Source of the DNA: Gigaspora margarita
Lineage: Eukaryota > Glomeromycota > Glomeromycetes > Diversisporales > Gigasporaceae
Assembly (NCBI GenBank): GCA_009809945.1
Contig: WTPW01000325.1
Coordinates: 220,109 to 284,108 of the forward strand
Direction: 5' to 3'
DNA: 64,000 nucleotides
Shown in pieces: positions 42,921 through 55,089 of the stretch (position 1 is its first letter; each line of letters starts with the position of its first letter). A program made the position numbers and the translations under genes. Under the pieces are notes generated by a model. That model was given only the letters and a program-made list of their open reading frames with translations. It did not search any database and was not told the DNA's origin.

Positions 42921-43499
42921 TGTGAGACCAGAAACGTGACCTAGCTGCAGGCACATGCCCGCATGACCCGGGTGTCGATGAATTTGGGTTTACCAGTGGA
43001 ATTCCGGAAATTTTGGGAATTGGAGGAATGTGAAAAATATCAGTACTATCATGAATATGTGATATATTAGCTATACGAGCACTTCGAGGTTTATTTGTAC
43101 TTGCAGAGTTATCAGCGATTACAGCAATATCAGTAATTCCAACATGCAAAAATAGAATTTGAATCTTAATAAATAAAGGCCGTTTGGCCCTTGGGGAACG
43201 ACATTCAATTTCCACTTTGCTTAATCACTCATATATGATAAATCACATATATATATACATATAAAAACTTGTCTTTATTGTCCCAAAAATAATAAACGTA
43301 CATATAGCTCGTTACATCATAAATTTGTATATATTCATTAATCATTACACTATGCTCATTTTTAACTACGCTATCTGAAACTCTGTTCAACCACTTAGCC
43401 AAATCTAACACGCCTTTTTTGACCCCAATGTAACCAAAATTTTGGTTACATAAAGCATAAACCAATCCATCGATAGACCCGCTGATTAAAGGGTTGTCA
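42921..43499 (+). repeat. 5' LTR of the Gypsy element
   Basis: 579 bp, beginning TGTGAGACC and ending TTGTCA, colinear with 54256-54832. Contains AATAAA-like and TATATATA words in the middle, as expected for promoter and polyadenylation functions. Confidence 0.9.
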
Positions 43500-43584
43500 T
43501 TTTGGTGATGACTGTGAGATCCAGAAAAAAAAAGGAAACAGAGCATTGACCCTCCGATATGAGGAATTGCGAAATTAGTAATTA

Positions 43585-43745
43585 GGGCACTGACATTTAT
43601 TAGGTAATATTTTAGGGGGTGGGGGGTCAAGAAAAATCTTACCTTAGTTAAATTTGATTGGCTAAAATTCTATTTATAGATCTTACCTAGGGGTGGGGGG
43701 TAAGCCCCTATAGTAAATGAATATTAGGTAATAAATGTCAGCGCC
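43585..43745. mobile_element. 161-bp MITE in the Gypsy leader
   Basis: Ends GGGCACTGACATTTATTA and TAATAAATGTCAGCGCC, with GGGGTGGGGGGT words inside both arms. TTA lies to its left, possibly PIF/Harbinger-like. Inserted between the 5' LTR and gag. Confidence 0.65.
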
Positions 43746-43809
43746 TTTAAACACTCGTAGACAATAAAAATATAGAAACAGTAAATAAAAAGGATACGCC
43801 CAAAGTAAG

Positions 43810-44720
43810 ATGAACAAGGACCAGTTAAGAGAGCTGTTAGAAAGATCGACCACCTCTTTCGCCAAAGTCACCAATACAATCACAAATACCAAGAAGGAAC
43901 CAGAAGATAGGAGAGAGTTGATCTATGTGAAGGTTGACCCCTTTTATGGAAGTGATAATGAGGACCCAATAGAATGGTTGGAAGCATTTGAAAGAGCTGC
44001 ATCCACGAATTATTGGATTGAGAAAAGGATGTTGAAGATTGGCTTCAGATATTTGAGAGACCTCGCAGCTGACTGGTATGAGGAAAGAAAGAATGACTTG
44101 ACGCAATAGAAGAATGATGAAAAGGAGGAATCAGCTTCTATTACAGTTTTAACAACTTCTTCACAACTCCAGAATGACGACATGGGTGGCAAATCGAGCT
44201 ACAAGGACTTAAGCAGCAAAAGCATAAAAAAATTGATGCATACACCACCAAGTTTAAGAAGCTGTTAAAACAAGTCGACCTGGATAATGAAATACCCGAC
44301 CCATACATTATACGAATGTTTTTGTCAGGACTACGAGAGAAAGCAACCACTTTCATGACTGTGCCTGAACTGAAAGACCTGGATGAGCTATTACTAAGGC
44401 AAGAAAGGCAGAAGCAGGCGAATATTACAGTAAGCAAACTTCTGATAAAAGCCACCAGAAAAAGGTTGAAGAAGAGTTAGGAAATTTGGCACAAAAAATA
44501 GAGCAAATTGCTCTAAACTACGCCGCCTCAACCCCAAACTGACCCAAGGTACCCTCGATGACAACTGACACTGGGGTGCACATGATACGGAAAAATGAAG
44601 AAACTATTGGTCAGGGGAGCCATGAAAAGATGGGCCCAAGGAGCCCTAAAGAGATATCACCTGCTTTAGATATGGCGAGATAGGCCATATTGCACAGAAT
44701 TGCCTATCAAAAAGAAAACC
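43810..44720 (+). pseudogene. Gypsy gag remnant
   Basis: Encodes a retrotransposon gag-type capsid region (motif DPIEWLEAFERAA, then LKIGFRYLRDLAADWYE) and further down a CCHC-type zinc knuckle region near 44660-44715 (GEIGHIAQNC). Structural protein of the retroelement particle. Broken fossil. Confidence 0.85.
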
Positions 44721-46108
44721 AAAGAGAGACCCTGCAGAGTGTCAAATCACAAACTATATGGGGTAGTTCGATCCATATAATAATGGCCAAGAAGCCTGGG
44801 ATGAAATAGAAATATATGCACTAGGTGAAAAGTGGCCCCAACCCTACCCCAGCAATAGTAATCAGAAAAAAAGAATTCAAACCCAACCAGTAGAGACCTG
44901 GGAAAACAGACTAAGAGGTCGAGACAGGAAAAATGAACTGCCTCTGTTCAACATGGGAGGAGAACCTGACCTAATGGAAGAAGTGTATGGCCCACAAAGA
45001 AACCTAGAAGGAAAAGAGAACCGTCAGTTGTCGACCAGTTGGCCCCTTATAATGTAGTGAAAGATATACTAAACTTACCAGCAAGTGCAATAATTGGCCA
45101 AATGCTCTAGTACCTGAATCAACATTGAAACTTAGCCAAAATATTGCATTAGCACCTACTACTGACCCAAGAAAATGACCCCCAAGAGGCTATTCTCCTA
45201 AGCCTGGCAAAAGTGAACCACACTACTGCAGCACAATGCTATATACAAATTAGAGACAATCCTGTGATAGCAGTGTTAGACTCTAGAGCTGCCATTAGTA
45301 TCATGACAAAAAAGTTGATAGACAAATTGGGACTGAAAATTTAGAAGAAATCATCCACTGTCATGGTCACGGCAACCAGAGCAAAGACCTGGGTCCTAAA
45401 AAGAATTAATAATATAGGAATTATAATTCAGGACGCTGTAATACTGAGTACTTTTCAGATTATTGAGTTCTCAGATGAAACCCTGCTCTTGGGACTGATT
45501 GGTTCCTAAAAGCCCAAGCCTAATTATACTTCGACGAGCGGCAGTTATACCTGAAGCACCAAGGTCAGACAGTCGAAGTACCTATATCTAACACTAGCAA
45601 CAATGACCTCTGAGCTCTGGAATCAGAACACGTGGATGTAAGGAGTGATAGTAGTGACACCTTTGACGAATTTACCTATGAGGAAGAAATATTAGATGAA
45701 ATCGAAGGATACTATACTGAAGAATCGACTACAGAAGAAATTGGTTGTATGATAACTCCTGAACTGATATAGAAAGCCCTGCCATATATTTTATCATGAT
45801 AGATAAGTCCCCGAACCAAACTGAAGCACCCCCGAAACACACTATTGATGAGTATCTCAAAGAATTTATTCAAGGCAAGGACTTGGATGAGTTACAGAAA
45901 GAACAGACAAGACAGTTCTTCCATCAAGAGAAAGGTATCTTTGCCCAAATACGAAGGAGCTAGAAAAACATCTGTGTTAACCTATCGTATTGATACTTGA
46001 GAAGCCAAGCCTGTGCAGCAGTACCTATATTGTACTGCCCACGATAAAAAAGAGTTTGTAGATAAAGAGCTAAAAGAGATAGAAAAAAGGAGATTAATTC
46101 ATCAGTCT

Positions 46109-46357
46109 TGTTGGTTTCCTCTAGCCTTCTTAAACTAGAAATTTAATCTTTTAGTTTAAAATAGAAAAGTATGAGGTAAAATATCACATCTTTTTTCTGT
46201 AGCGGTTTAATAGTTAGCCCTGACTGCAAGTNATAGGCTTGCCCTATTGCATAGATTANTAGATGATTAGTTAGNAATTTTAAATATAGTATTTCTTTAT
46301 ATATCATCCTAATATAATTGTAACTTACTATCCTATTCCTGTACTTGACATTAACAA

Positions 46358-46410
<53 letters not shown>
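46109..46410 (+). mobile_element. Poly(A)-tailed retroposon insertion
   Basis: About 300 bp ending in a run of ~52 A, flanked by AATTCATCAGTCT on both sides (46096-46108 and 46411-46423), a 13-bp duplication typical of LINE-mediated insertion. The body includes TAGCGGTTTAATAGTTAG, reminiscent of a tRNA A-box, so it may be a SINE. Three single N bases (46232, 46259, 46275) show the assembly is uncertain here. Confidence 0.6.
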
Positions 46411-46414
<4 letters not shown>

Positions 46415-46734
46415 CATCAGTCTAATAGCCCTCTGGCTTCCCCAGTTGTAATCATACCTAAGAAGGGAGAAAAATTAAGGTTATGCATAGATACCAGAAA
46501 CTAAACTCCGTAACAAGAAAAGATGCTTACTCGCTCCCCCGTATTGATGACCTACTCGAAGAGTTTCGAAACATGAAATGGTTCTCAAGTTTGGACCTAA
46601 AGAGCAGATATTGGCAAGTAAAAATGAACAGAAAGGACCAGAAAAAGACAGCTTTCGTACCCAAGACAGGACTTTTCAAATTTAATATCATGCTATTCAG
46701 ATTTTGCAATGCTCTTGCAACTTTATAGAGGTTA

Positions 46735-47262
46735 GAGGCATCTATAAATAATGTTATGCTTGAGGGGTTCCTCCAAAATATAATGATTTTTCAATATGTA
46801 GGGGGTCCCCCCAATATAACGCAATTTTCTTATAAAAATTTGTCTAAAACTTGATCTAGTAGTCCAAATTGGATGATTTTGGTAGCATTCGAATCATCTC
46901 GAGGAGAGGATTCGAATAGTACTAATTTTATTTGATTTGGATTACTGGATCACGTTTTATTAATGAAATACTATTGGTTATTATATTTTCTTATACAATT
47001 ACTATAAAATCAATAGTATTTTGTAAATAAAACGTGATCCAGTAATCCAAATAAAATGTTTTCGGTACCATTGGATTCGTCTCATAGAGATGAATCGAAT
47101 GGTACCAAAATTATCCAGATTTGTTTACTGGGTCACAATAAATTCAAGTTTTTGTAAAATTTTATATTTAAACATACAGATTTTTAAAAAAATTTTTATA
47201 TAGTAGAGAGGGGGTCAAGAGCTACTATGTAGGGGTACATAACATTATTTATAGATGCCCCC
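46735..47262. mobile_element. Foldback MITE with GGGGCATCCATAAAT-type ends, copy 2
   Basis: 528 bp, colinear with copy 1 at 33993-34519 with scattered differences. Flanked by TTA on both sides (46732-46734 and 47263-47265), giving a 3-bp target duplication. It interrupts the reverse transcriptase region of the Gypsy element and is therefore younger than it. Confidence 0.88.
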
Positions 47263-48070
47263 TTAATGGACAAGGTGTTGGCTGAGTACTTGAAAAAATT
47301 TGCTGTAGTATATATCAACAATATCAGCATATACTCTAACACGTTCATGGAGCATCTAGACCACCTAGTGAAGGTTTTCAGAAAGTTAGAAGGAGCTAGA
47401 CTAAAAATAAATACAGAAAAGTGCACCTTCTTCAAACTGGAGATACATTTCTAGATCATGTGGTTGGAAGAAGTGTTATTCAACTGACGAAGCCAAGGCA
47501 AAGAAAGTCTGAACCTTCCCAATTCTGAGAACCGTTAGATTGTTAAGGGTGCTTATAGGCTTGGCATCCTATTACAGAAGATTCATAAAAGGGCCTACAC
47601 TAGCTATTACAGAAAGACATTAAATACAAATAGGGACAAGACAAAATGAGGCATTCGAAACACTAAAAAAACATCTTATCACCACCCCTGTACTGCAGTA
47701 CCCCAACTTTAACCAGATCTTTTACCTCTATACTAATGCATCTAGCACCAGATTGGGCGCAGTATTAACCCAAAAGGGAGAAAACAAGAAAGAGTATGTA
47801 ATCTTCTATGCAAGCAGAAGCCTTTTGCAAACTGAAAGCAACTACTCGACCACTGAACAAGAATGCCTTGCCATGATTTGGGCAATTGAACATTACCATC
47901 ACTACTTCGTGTTCAAGTTGTTTATAGTAGTGACAGATTACTCAGCCCTGAAATGGTTGCAGACCTCAAAGCTAAAAAGTAGATAGGCTCGATAGATTCT
48001 TTGGCTCCAGCTCTACAACTATACTATCAAGCATCGATCTGGAAGAACCCATAGTAATGCCAACGCCCTA

Positions 48071-48959
48071 TCAAGAAGGCCAAACATTATAAATCAAAGA
48101 GAAGAAACAGGAAATAATATTAAAGAAGAAAATGCTGGGACCCAAACTTACCTGGAGTAGCTTGGAGCACTTGTCAACTATGACGAAATTGGAAAACAAC
48201 CACCATGAGAAGTCAGTCACATGGATGAAGCCTATCAACTGGACGACCCCTCTGATAATGAAATCAAATAGGAAAATTACTACTAGGAGAAGTACTACTG
48301 GAAGGAGCATAGGAGAAAGGAACAGGAGTATATGGAGTTAATACAAGACTACTATGTTGAAGCATGAAGAATTGAAATCCCATACCATGACCCCAGTACT
48401 AACACTACGTGGACACCCTGGGATACAAGTTCCGAATTTATAGGTCTGGAAGAGACATATGTAGTAGATGACCACTGGGAAATAGAAGCAGAAGAAAGGT
48501 TCTTAACTGCCACATCAGACCATATCACCCAAGGAAATAGGTGGTACAAAAATAAAGAAATGAAAGTATACCTGGCTATTGCACCAGATGAAGCTGAGTT
48601 CAACAAATCTGGTAATGCAACTCTAACTGCAGCTCTGACCCAAAACGATGACCTAGAAGATCAATGAAACATTAATCAAATATCCATCATCGATGAAAAT
48701 TATAATAGGGAGCTAGAGTACCAGGACTTGATCCTTGATGTGGTCATGGAATCAGGTATTAGATTTGCCTAGTATGGTAATGACTGAGAAACTGGTGGTG
48801 ATAGGCCCTGAGCTGAAGTGGGATCCTCGCAGCATGAGGGGAGTGCAGAAGGCTTGACCGAAGAAGTCAAAACTGCCAAGTAGTGTACCGGTATGAAGAA
48901 GCAGACAAAGAGTTAGAGAAAGGAGTGAACAGAGACAATTAGAAGAGATTATTAGAACC
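48071..48959 (+). other. Gypsy spacer between RNase H and integrase
   Basis: Continues in protein-like composition (acidic, rich in E, D, Y) after RNase H without a recognised domain. Probably element-specific pol linker. Broken fossil. Confidence 0.5.
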
Positions 48960-49916
48960 GTTATATATATGGGCGTCAAAAGTAGAACCAAGGAATTTGA
49001 CTATTTTTTGAAAATTAATTTGTTCAATTAATTAGATGTAAAATTTAAAGCCCAATCTTTTTTACTTAATAATGAAAGTCTGATCACTTAATAAATTTTT
49101 GCGATACAACAGTTAAAAGCTTTTGACGCTATAATCTAAAAATAGATTTACTAAGTATAACGCTTAATATTTACAGATCTACAGACCTGATAATCCTGTT
49201 TAAACAGGTTTGTTAATATTGAATAAATTATTTTTAGATTGTTTTAATTTTGTATAACAAAATAGTTTTTGCCAATTTTCTCAAAACCCGTGATTGGACA
49301 AATTTCCTAGTTTCATATATATAAAAAAAAACAAACAATAAACAGACCTAACAACACACGGACGGTTAGGATGAGGTAGAGCGGGAAGTGGGGCTCTATC
49401 TAGAATAGTGAAAAAAAATCTAATATGTCTAGTTTAAATATAATTACAGCCACAAAGAATACTTATGTCTAGGGTTCCTCAAATTCAAATCAAATCAAAT
49501 ATTGGGTCAATTTGAATTTGATCAAATCAAATTGATACTGATTTGAATTTGATTTGATTCAAATATTGGATTTGAATTTGATTTGAATTTGAATTTTTAA
49601 TAGTAATTTTCAAATCAAATCAAATATTTGTCAAATCAAATCAAATTTGACCAGATTTGAATTTGATCAAATCAAATATGGTCAAATTTGAATTTGAATT
49701 TGATCAAATATTTGATTCAAATATTTGAAGATCAAATCAAATTGCGGAACCCTACTTATGTCAAGGGTCAATCCAAGAAGCAAAATCTGATATAAATCAA
49801 TCCTGCCCAGGTTGTCGGTGTCCTAGCGAAAGTCAATACTCAAGCAAGCTATACCCCAAAAACTTGAATGAATGATAGAAAACAGTCTTTATGATTGAAT
49901 AAAAAAGTGACAGATA
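48960..49916. other. Unassigned block inside the Gypsy element
   Basis: Non-coding, unlike the flanking pol sequence. It includes a TATA-like CATATATATAAAAA (~49314) and the hAT MITE 49470-49754. It could be a solo LTR or part of the adjacent foldback's flank; ends not established. Confidence 0.35.
49470..49754. mobile_element. hAT-type MITE with TTTGAATTTGAT word, copy 2
   Basis: 285 bp with ends TAGGGTTCCTCAAATTC and TTGCGGAACCCTA, flanked by a perfect 8-bp duplication CTTATGTC (49462-49469 and 49755-49762). Same family as 29718-29983. Confidence 0.9.
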
Positions 49917-52435
49917 CAGGGTGTAGGTGAGATTTTCCAGGTCATATGATTAATCGATCTCTGATCCAGGTTGGGACCGATCTCCAGTTTAGATTGGGTC
50001 ACGTGATTATATGGGACTTTTCTGTTTCACAGATCAACATAAAAAAAAAATAAATACATGATCACTTTATTTTTTTAACCAACCTTTTTTTTTTTTAACG
50101 TTGCCGTTCGTTGTTGGTGTTGTCGCCTCTTCAGTTTTTTCTTTGGTTTCATCATTGGTTACGGTTTACTTTTTTTTCTTCTATTGTCATTTTGTTGTGT
50201 CTTTGAGTTTCTTGTACTGCCATTTCATTTGTAGTCTTTTTTTTCTATAGTGCCGTCATTTCATCTTCTCTTGCTACCGTTTTCTTGCCGCCGTTTCTTT
50301 TGCCGTTTCTCTTCTCTTGCCATTTCTTTTCTCTTGCCATTTCTTTTCTCTTGCCGTTTCTTTTGCTATTTCTCTTGCCATTTCTCTTGCCATTAATGTT
50401 TCGCTAGGTGCTGTAGTGCTATAATTGTTGTTAATGGGTGGGTTAGTATTAGATAAGGGATAGGGTTAGTGGTTAGATTGTAGTATTAAGGTTATTATTA
50501 GTGCAGGGTTAGATAGTCATGTGAGATTAGGATAGAGGTATTAAGGTTAGTATTAGTGCAGGTTTGAGTTTGTAAATATAGATAATTAAAAAGCAAATAT
50601 ATACATACCATCTTGTCTTCTTGTACCTTTTCTTCTACCGGTAATTGTTGTAATTGAAACTCTTCTATGGATAAAGTGGGTTTAAAGTGTTATAAAATAA
50701 AAAAATAATTTAAAATAAACAATAGTTTAAAATAATAAAATAAATAAAGGCAAATTAAAGAAAAAATAAAAAAAAAGAATTAAAATTAACCGAATTTTTA
50801 ATAAAAAAATTAAAAAAAATAAAAAAAAAATTAAAATACCTGTAAATAAAATAATTAATTAAAATAAAATAATTTAAAAATGTTTTTTTTTTAAATTATT
50901 TTATTTAATTTTTTTTATTTAAATCACTTATATTTTAAATTTAAATAAAAAAATTCNNNNNNNNNNNNNNNNNNNNNNNNNNNNNNNNNNNNNNNNNNNN
51001 NNNNNNNNNNNNNNNNNNNNNNNNNNNNNNNNNNNNNNNNNNNNNNNNNNNNNNNNNNNNNNNNNNNNNNNNNNNNNNNNNNNNNNNNNNNNNNNNNNNN
51101 NNNNNNNNNNNNNNNNNNNNNNNNNNNNNNNNNNNNNNNNNNNNNNNNNNNNNNNNNNNNNNNNNNNNNNNNNNNNNNNNNNNNNNNNNNNNNNNNNNNN
51201 NNNNNNNNNNNNNNNNNNNNNNNNNNNNNNNNNNNNNNNNNNNNNNNNNNTTATTTTTTTTTAATTTATTTTTTTTTTTAATTTATTTTTTTTTATTTTA
51301 ATTTATTTTATAATTCTTTTATTTATATTCTTTTTTTTTATTTTAATTTTTTTTTTAAATTACGTTATTTTTTTTTAATTTGTTTTAATTTATTTTTTTT
51401 ATTTTAAATTCATTTAATTTTTTTTAAATTATTGTCTTTTTTATTTTATAATTTTTTTTAAATTTTTTTTTATTTTTTATTTATTCATTATTTTTTATTT
51501 ATTTTTTTCTTGTATATGTTTTTTAAATTATTTTTAAATTATTTATCTATTTTTTTTAAAATTTGTTATTTTATTTTATTTAATTTTAAATTATTTTATT
51601 TATTTATTTTGAATTAATCTTATTAACATATTTATTTTCGTTTATTAATAACAAGTGCAGGGTCAAATATTACCACCTATACCAAACTTTCTTAAAGAAA
51701 ATTTTTGACAATAATAATAATATGGTATCCTTTTTATTGATTGTATAATTATTTTATTATTTCATATTTATTTTTCTATATATTTTCATTTATATAAATT
51801 ATTTCTAAAACTCAAACTCGCGCTAATACTAATCTCGCACCTCTAACAATACTAACCTTAACACTAATCCTGCACCTCTACCAATATTATCCTTAACACT
51901 AATCCTGCACCTCTACTCTAATCTCACACAACTATCTAACCCTATTTCTAATCTTAACCTATCAATTACAGCACTCTCTACTGGTTATGACACCTTGCGC
52001 ATAACAAGATAATGACACCAAAAACAAAATGACACTATAAAAAAAAGATGCAACGAAACAACAATAAAGAAAAAAAATAAACTATCACTAACAAAACAAC
52101 AAAATATCACAAACAAATGCGATATTGCACTAGCAAAAGTGATGCCTTACCAACGACATTTACGCCTTATCTACAACAAGTAGCAGCAACAAACTAACAA
52201 TAAAACCAAACGACTTATTTTTTAGAGCAAAAAACTTTTTCCAGCAAGGATAAGACCGACAACAATACCAATAGTGAAAAGAGGTGATAGCATCAACGAC
52301 AAACGGCGACACTATACAAGCAAAAAAAAAAGGTTAGTTAATAAAAAAAAGTATATTGATCTGTGTAACAGGAAAGATCTGATCTGGGCCAGAGATCAAT
52401 CGATCACATGACCCAGAAATCTTAACTACATCCTG
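49917..52435. mobile_element. Large foldback element with assembly gap at its centre
   Basis: The arms are inverted copies. Left CAGGGTGTAGGTGAGATTTT matches CAGGATGTAGTTAAGATTTC on the other strand at the right. Further in, GGGTCAYGTGAT, a TTGCCG/TGTCG-rich pyrimidine block, and AGGGTTAGATAGTNNTGTGAG / TTAGTATTAGTGCAGGTTTG also mirror. Arms exceed 600 bp, then AT-only sequence leads to 294 N (50957-51250). Inserted in the Gypsy element between RNase H spacer and integrase. No coding sequence seen. Confidence 0.75.
50957..51250. other. Assembly gap (294 N)
   Basis: Run of N between AT-only flanks at the axis of the foldback element; the true size is unknown. Confidence 0.98.
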
Positions 52436-52559
52436 GCACTCTTTAAAAAAGTATATCCAATACCAATATATTTCACCGAATTTAAGTTTTGCAGAGTGAA
52501 AGAAGCTGATCCAACAAAGCTAAACTGTAGAAATCAAGAATAGTATACTATACAAAAAA

Positions 52560-53650
52560 GAAAATCAAAATTCAAAAAAATTAGTTAGAATTGCTCGAGA
52601 GTCAGAAGTGGAGCCCATACTTTTTCTGACCCACATCCATCCTCTGGGAGGACATTTTAATAGCCAAAAATGGTCAAAAAGATTTGAAAAACATACTCCT
52701 GACTGCGGCAACTCAAAAATATTGAGAACTATATTAAAAATTGTGATCAGTGCCAGAGACGAGGCAAGAATAAATAGAAAGGGCCACTACATTCTATACC
52801 TGTAGCTTTACCATTTTATCAGATCAGAATTGACATAGTGGGCCTACTACCCATTACTCCATGAAACTACTATTATATTGTCATAACCACTGATTACATG
52901 ATGAAGTGGCCAGAAGCATGGGCTATCGAAGCTGCTGATGCCCAAACAGTAGCTGATTTTATTTTTAATGATATTATATGCTGCCATGGGTGCTCTGAAA
53001 AGATACTATCAGATCGAGGTTGACATTTCTTAAATCAACTGATAGACGAGTTGTTAGAAAAGTTCCAAATTTGATATCTAAAGTCTATACTGTACTACTC
53101 TCAGACTAATAGGTTAGTTGAACACTTCAATAAGACATTATGTGAAGCTATAGCAAAATCAATAAAATATATTACTGAGTGGGACTTGGTAATTCTAGCG
53201 ATACTATTTGCATACTGTACCTTCAAGCATTCAGTTACAAAAATTTCGCCATTTTATCAAATGCATGATCAGGAAGCTCGACAGCCTATATAGCCAAAGG
53301 GAGTAAGAGAGTTAGAAACTATAATAGAAAGAATGGCAACCCTGTTAGAACATTTATCTAGGGTTCAAAATGAAGCAGTCGCATGGATACATAATGTTCA
53401 ACAAAAGCAGAAAGAAAAGTTTGATGTGAAAATCAGACTATACCCAGATTTATTTATCAGAGATAAAGTCCTGTTATACAAGGCTGCAAGTGACAGTCAT
53501 AGGAGTGGGAAACTAGACCCGAAGTGGAAAGGCCCCTATTACATGCATGATAAGTTACCTAATGAGGTATTCAAGTTATACACATTACGTGAAAAAGTTT
53601 TAGCAGCACTGATCAACCTGCAACTACTAAAGAAGTATCACGATAGTTGA
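52560..53650 (+). pseudogene. Gypsy integrase remnant
   Basis: Begins with the HHCC zinc-binding region (THIHPLGGHF), then the DDE core (DIVGLLPITP, ITTDYMMKWPEAWA, SEKILSDRG) and a C-terminal region at 53333-53650 (KVLLYKAASDSHRSGKLDPK, WKGPYYMHD). No chromodomain is obvious. Broken fossil. Confidence 0.85.
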
Positions 53651-53799
53651 GCACCAAATCCGAACCAGATCAACTAAAAACAAAAAAAAAAGAAGAAAGA
53701 GAAAAAGAGAAGAGACTGAATGAGGAATATGAGAAAAAAGATAACTGAACAGGAATATAAGAAAAAGGCCAACTTGACGACAGAAAAAAATGAAAAGGG

Positions 53800-54235
53800 G
53801 TCAAAATCAAATGAGTGCGAATCGATTCAAGATGCTGATCACATTGTTGGACTTCAATGATGACCTCACCTTCCTCAATAGTGCTGCTATTACCCCTGTG
53901 ACCCCACTATATGATGCCACCAATAATCCCGCCACTTGCGTAAGAGCTGCCTTCTACCAGTTGAAATAAGCAAAGCGACTAGGTAATCAAACCCACATTC
54001 TCGCTTATGGATATTACCTATGGATGATCTATGCCATAGCAACTCCAGAGCAACAGGGCCACTTACGTAGGCTTACCTCCAACTACTACTACCATACCTC
54101 AGTACACATTTACGATATATTCCACAAGGTCAGAATTGAGCAGATATATTGAACTCGAAAAGTGCAGTTCCAAGACTTCAAGAAGTTGATGGTTATAGAG
54201 TATCAGCAACTAGTCAATAATAGTTTGTAGAACTC
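53800..54235 (+). other. Extra open stretch between integrase and 3' LTR
   Basis: A protein-like reading frame downstream of integrase (beginning NQMSANRFKMLITLLDFNDD) followed by further fragments. It has no recognised domain and no signal or membrane segment suggestive of an envelope. It is preceded by a purine-rich tract (53673-53720). Part of the same broken element. Confidence 0.45.
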
Positions 54236-54255
54236 ACCCATAAGTGGGAGAAAAA

Positions 54256-54832
54256 TGTGAGACTAGAAACATGACCTATTGCAGGCACTTGCCCGCATGA
54301 TCTGGGTGTCAACAAATTTGGGTTTACTAGTAGAATTCTGGGAATTTCAGAAATTGGAGGAATGTGAGAAATATCAGTACTATTATGAATATGTGATATA
54401 TCAGCTATATGAGCACTTCAAGATTTATCTGTACTTGCAGAGATATCAGTGATTACAGCAATATCTGTAATTCCAACATGTAAAAATAGAAATTGAATCT
54501 TTATAAATAAAGGCCGTTTGGCCCTTGGGAATGATATTCAATTCCCACTTTGCTTAATCACTCACATATGATAAATCACATATATATATATATATATAAA
54601 CTTGTTTTTATTGTCCCAAAAATAATAAAAGTAAATATAGCTCGTTATATCATAAATTTGTATATATTCATTAATCATTACACTATGCTCATTTTTAACT
54701 ACGCTATCTGAAACTCTGCCCAACCACTTAGCCAAATCTAACATGCCTTTTTCAACCCCAATATAACTGAAAATTTGGTTATACAAAGCATAAACTGATC
54801 CCTCAATAGACCCACTGATTAAAGAGTTGACA
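54256..54832 (+). repeat. 3' LTR of the Gypsy element
   Basis: 577 bp, beginning TGTGAGACT and ending TTGACA, colinear with 42921-43499. Many differences are C/T or G/A transitions. Confidence 0.9.
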
Positions 54833-55089
54833 ACAGATATAATTCTAGTGGTGATAGTGGTCCTTCCTGTAGCATACTTCATCTTCCATGCAATAAAACA
54901 CAAATTACAAAAGCAACATGGTATCCAGGTATACTCAAAATCATTGTTGACACGACGAATAAAGCTTCACAAGCATTCAGCTATTTTACTTTTGCTGATA
55001 ATGATGGCCACAAGTATAGGTTTCTTCAACAACTACAATTTGTTAATTGTGTTCGTTGTGGCGATTATGAACATTTGATGCTAGTATAA
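54833..55089 (+). CDS. Unrecognised 85-codon open frame abutting the LTR
   Basis: Open from the LTR end to the TAA at 55087-55089, with protein-like composition (WYPGILKIIVDTTNKASQAF, FADNDGHKYRFLQQLQFVNC, then VRCGDYEHLMLV). No ATG near its start. It could be the 3' exon of a host gene cut by the retroelement, or chance. I recognise no domain; the CVRC motif is not part of a visible zinc finger. Confidence 0.3.

Larger units (their letters stand above)
45200..48070 (+). pseudogene. Gypsy pol remnant: protease-like, RT and RNase H
   Basis: Protease-like region around 45260-45500. Reverse transcriptase from about 46030 (motif KLNSVTRKDAYSLPRIDDLL; SSLDLKSRYWQVKM), split by the foldback MITE 46735-47262 and resuming at 47263. 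RNase H at about 47720-48070 (FYASRSLLQTESNYSTTEQE). A retroposon with a poly(A) tail also interrupts the RT region. Broken fossil. Confidence 0.88.
42921..54832 (+). mobile_element. Ty3/Gypsy LTR retrotransposon fossil with nested insertions
   Basis: About 11.9 kb between its two LTRs. Parts in order: 5' LTR, gag with zinc knuckle, protease-like region, reverse transcriptase, RNase H, long spacer, integrase, an extra 3' open stretch and 3' LTR; the order RT-RNase H-integrase marks Ty3/Gypsy. The element is broken in many places (well over ten), and the LTRs differ by roughly 10% by eye, so it is old. Insertions into it: MITE 43585-43745, a poly(A) retroposon 46109-46410, foldback MITE 46735-47262, an unassigned block 48960-49916 carrying a hAT MITE, and a large foldback 49917-52435. 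No matching target duplication was found outside the LTRs. Confidence 0.9.
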
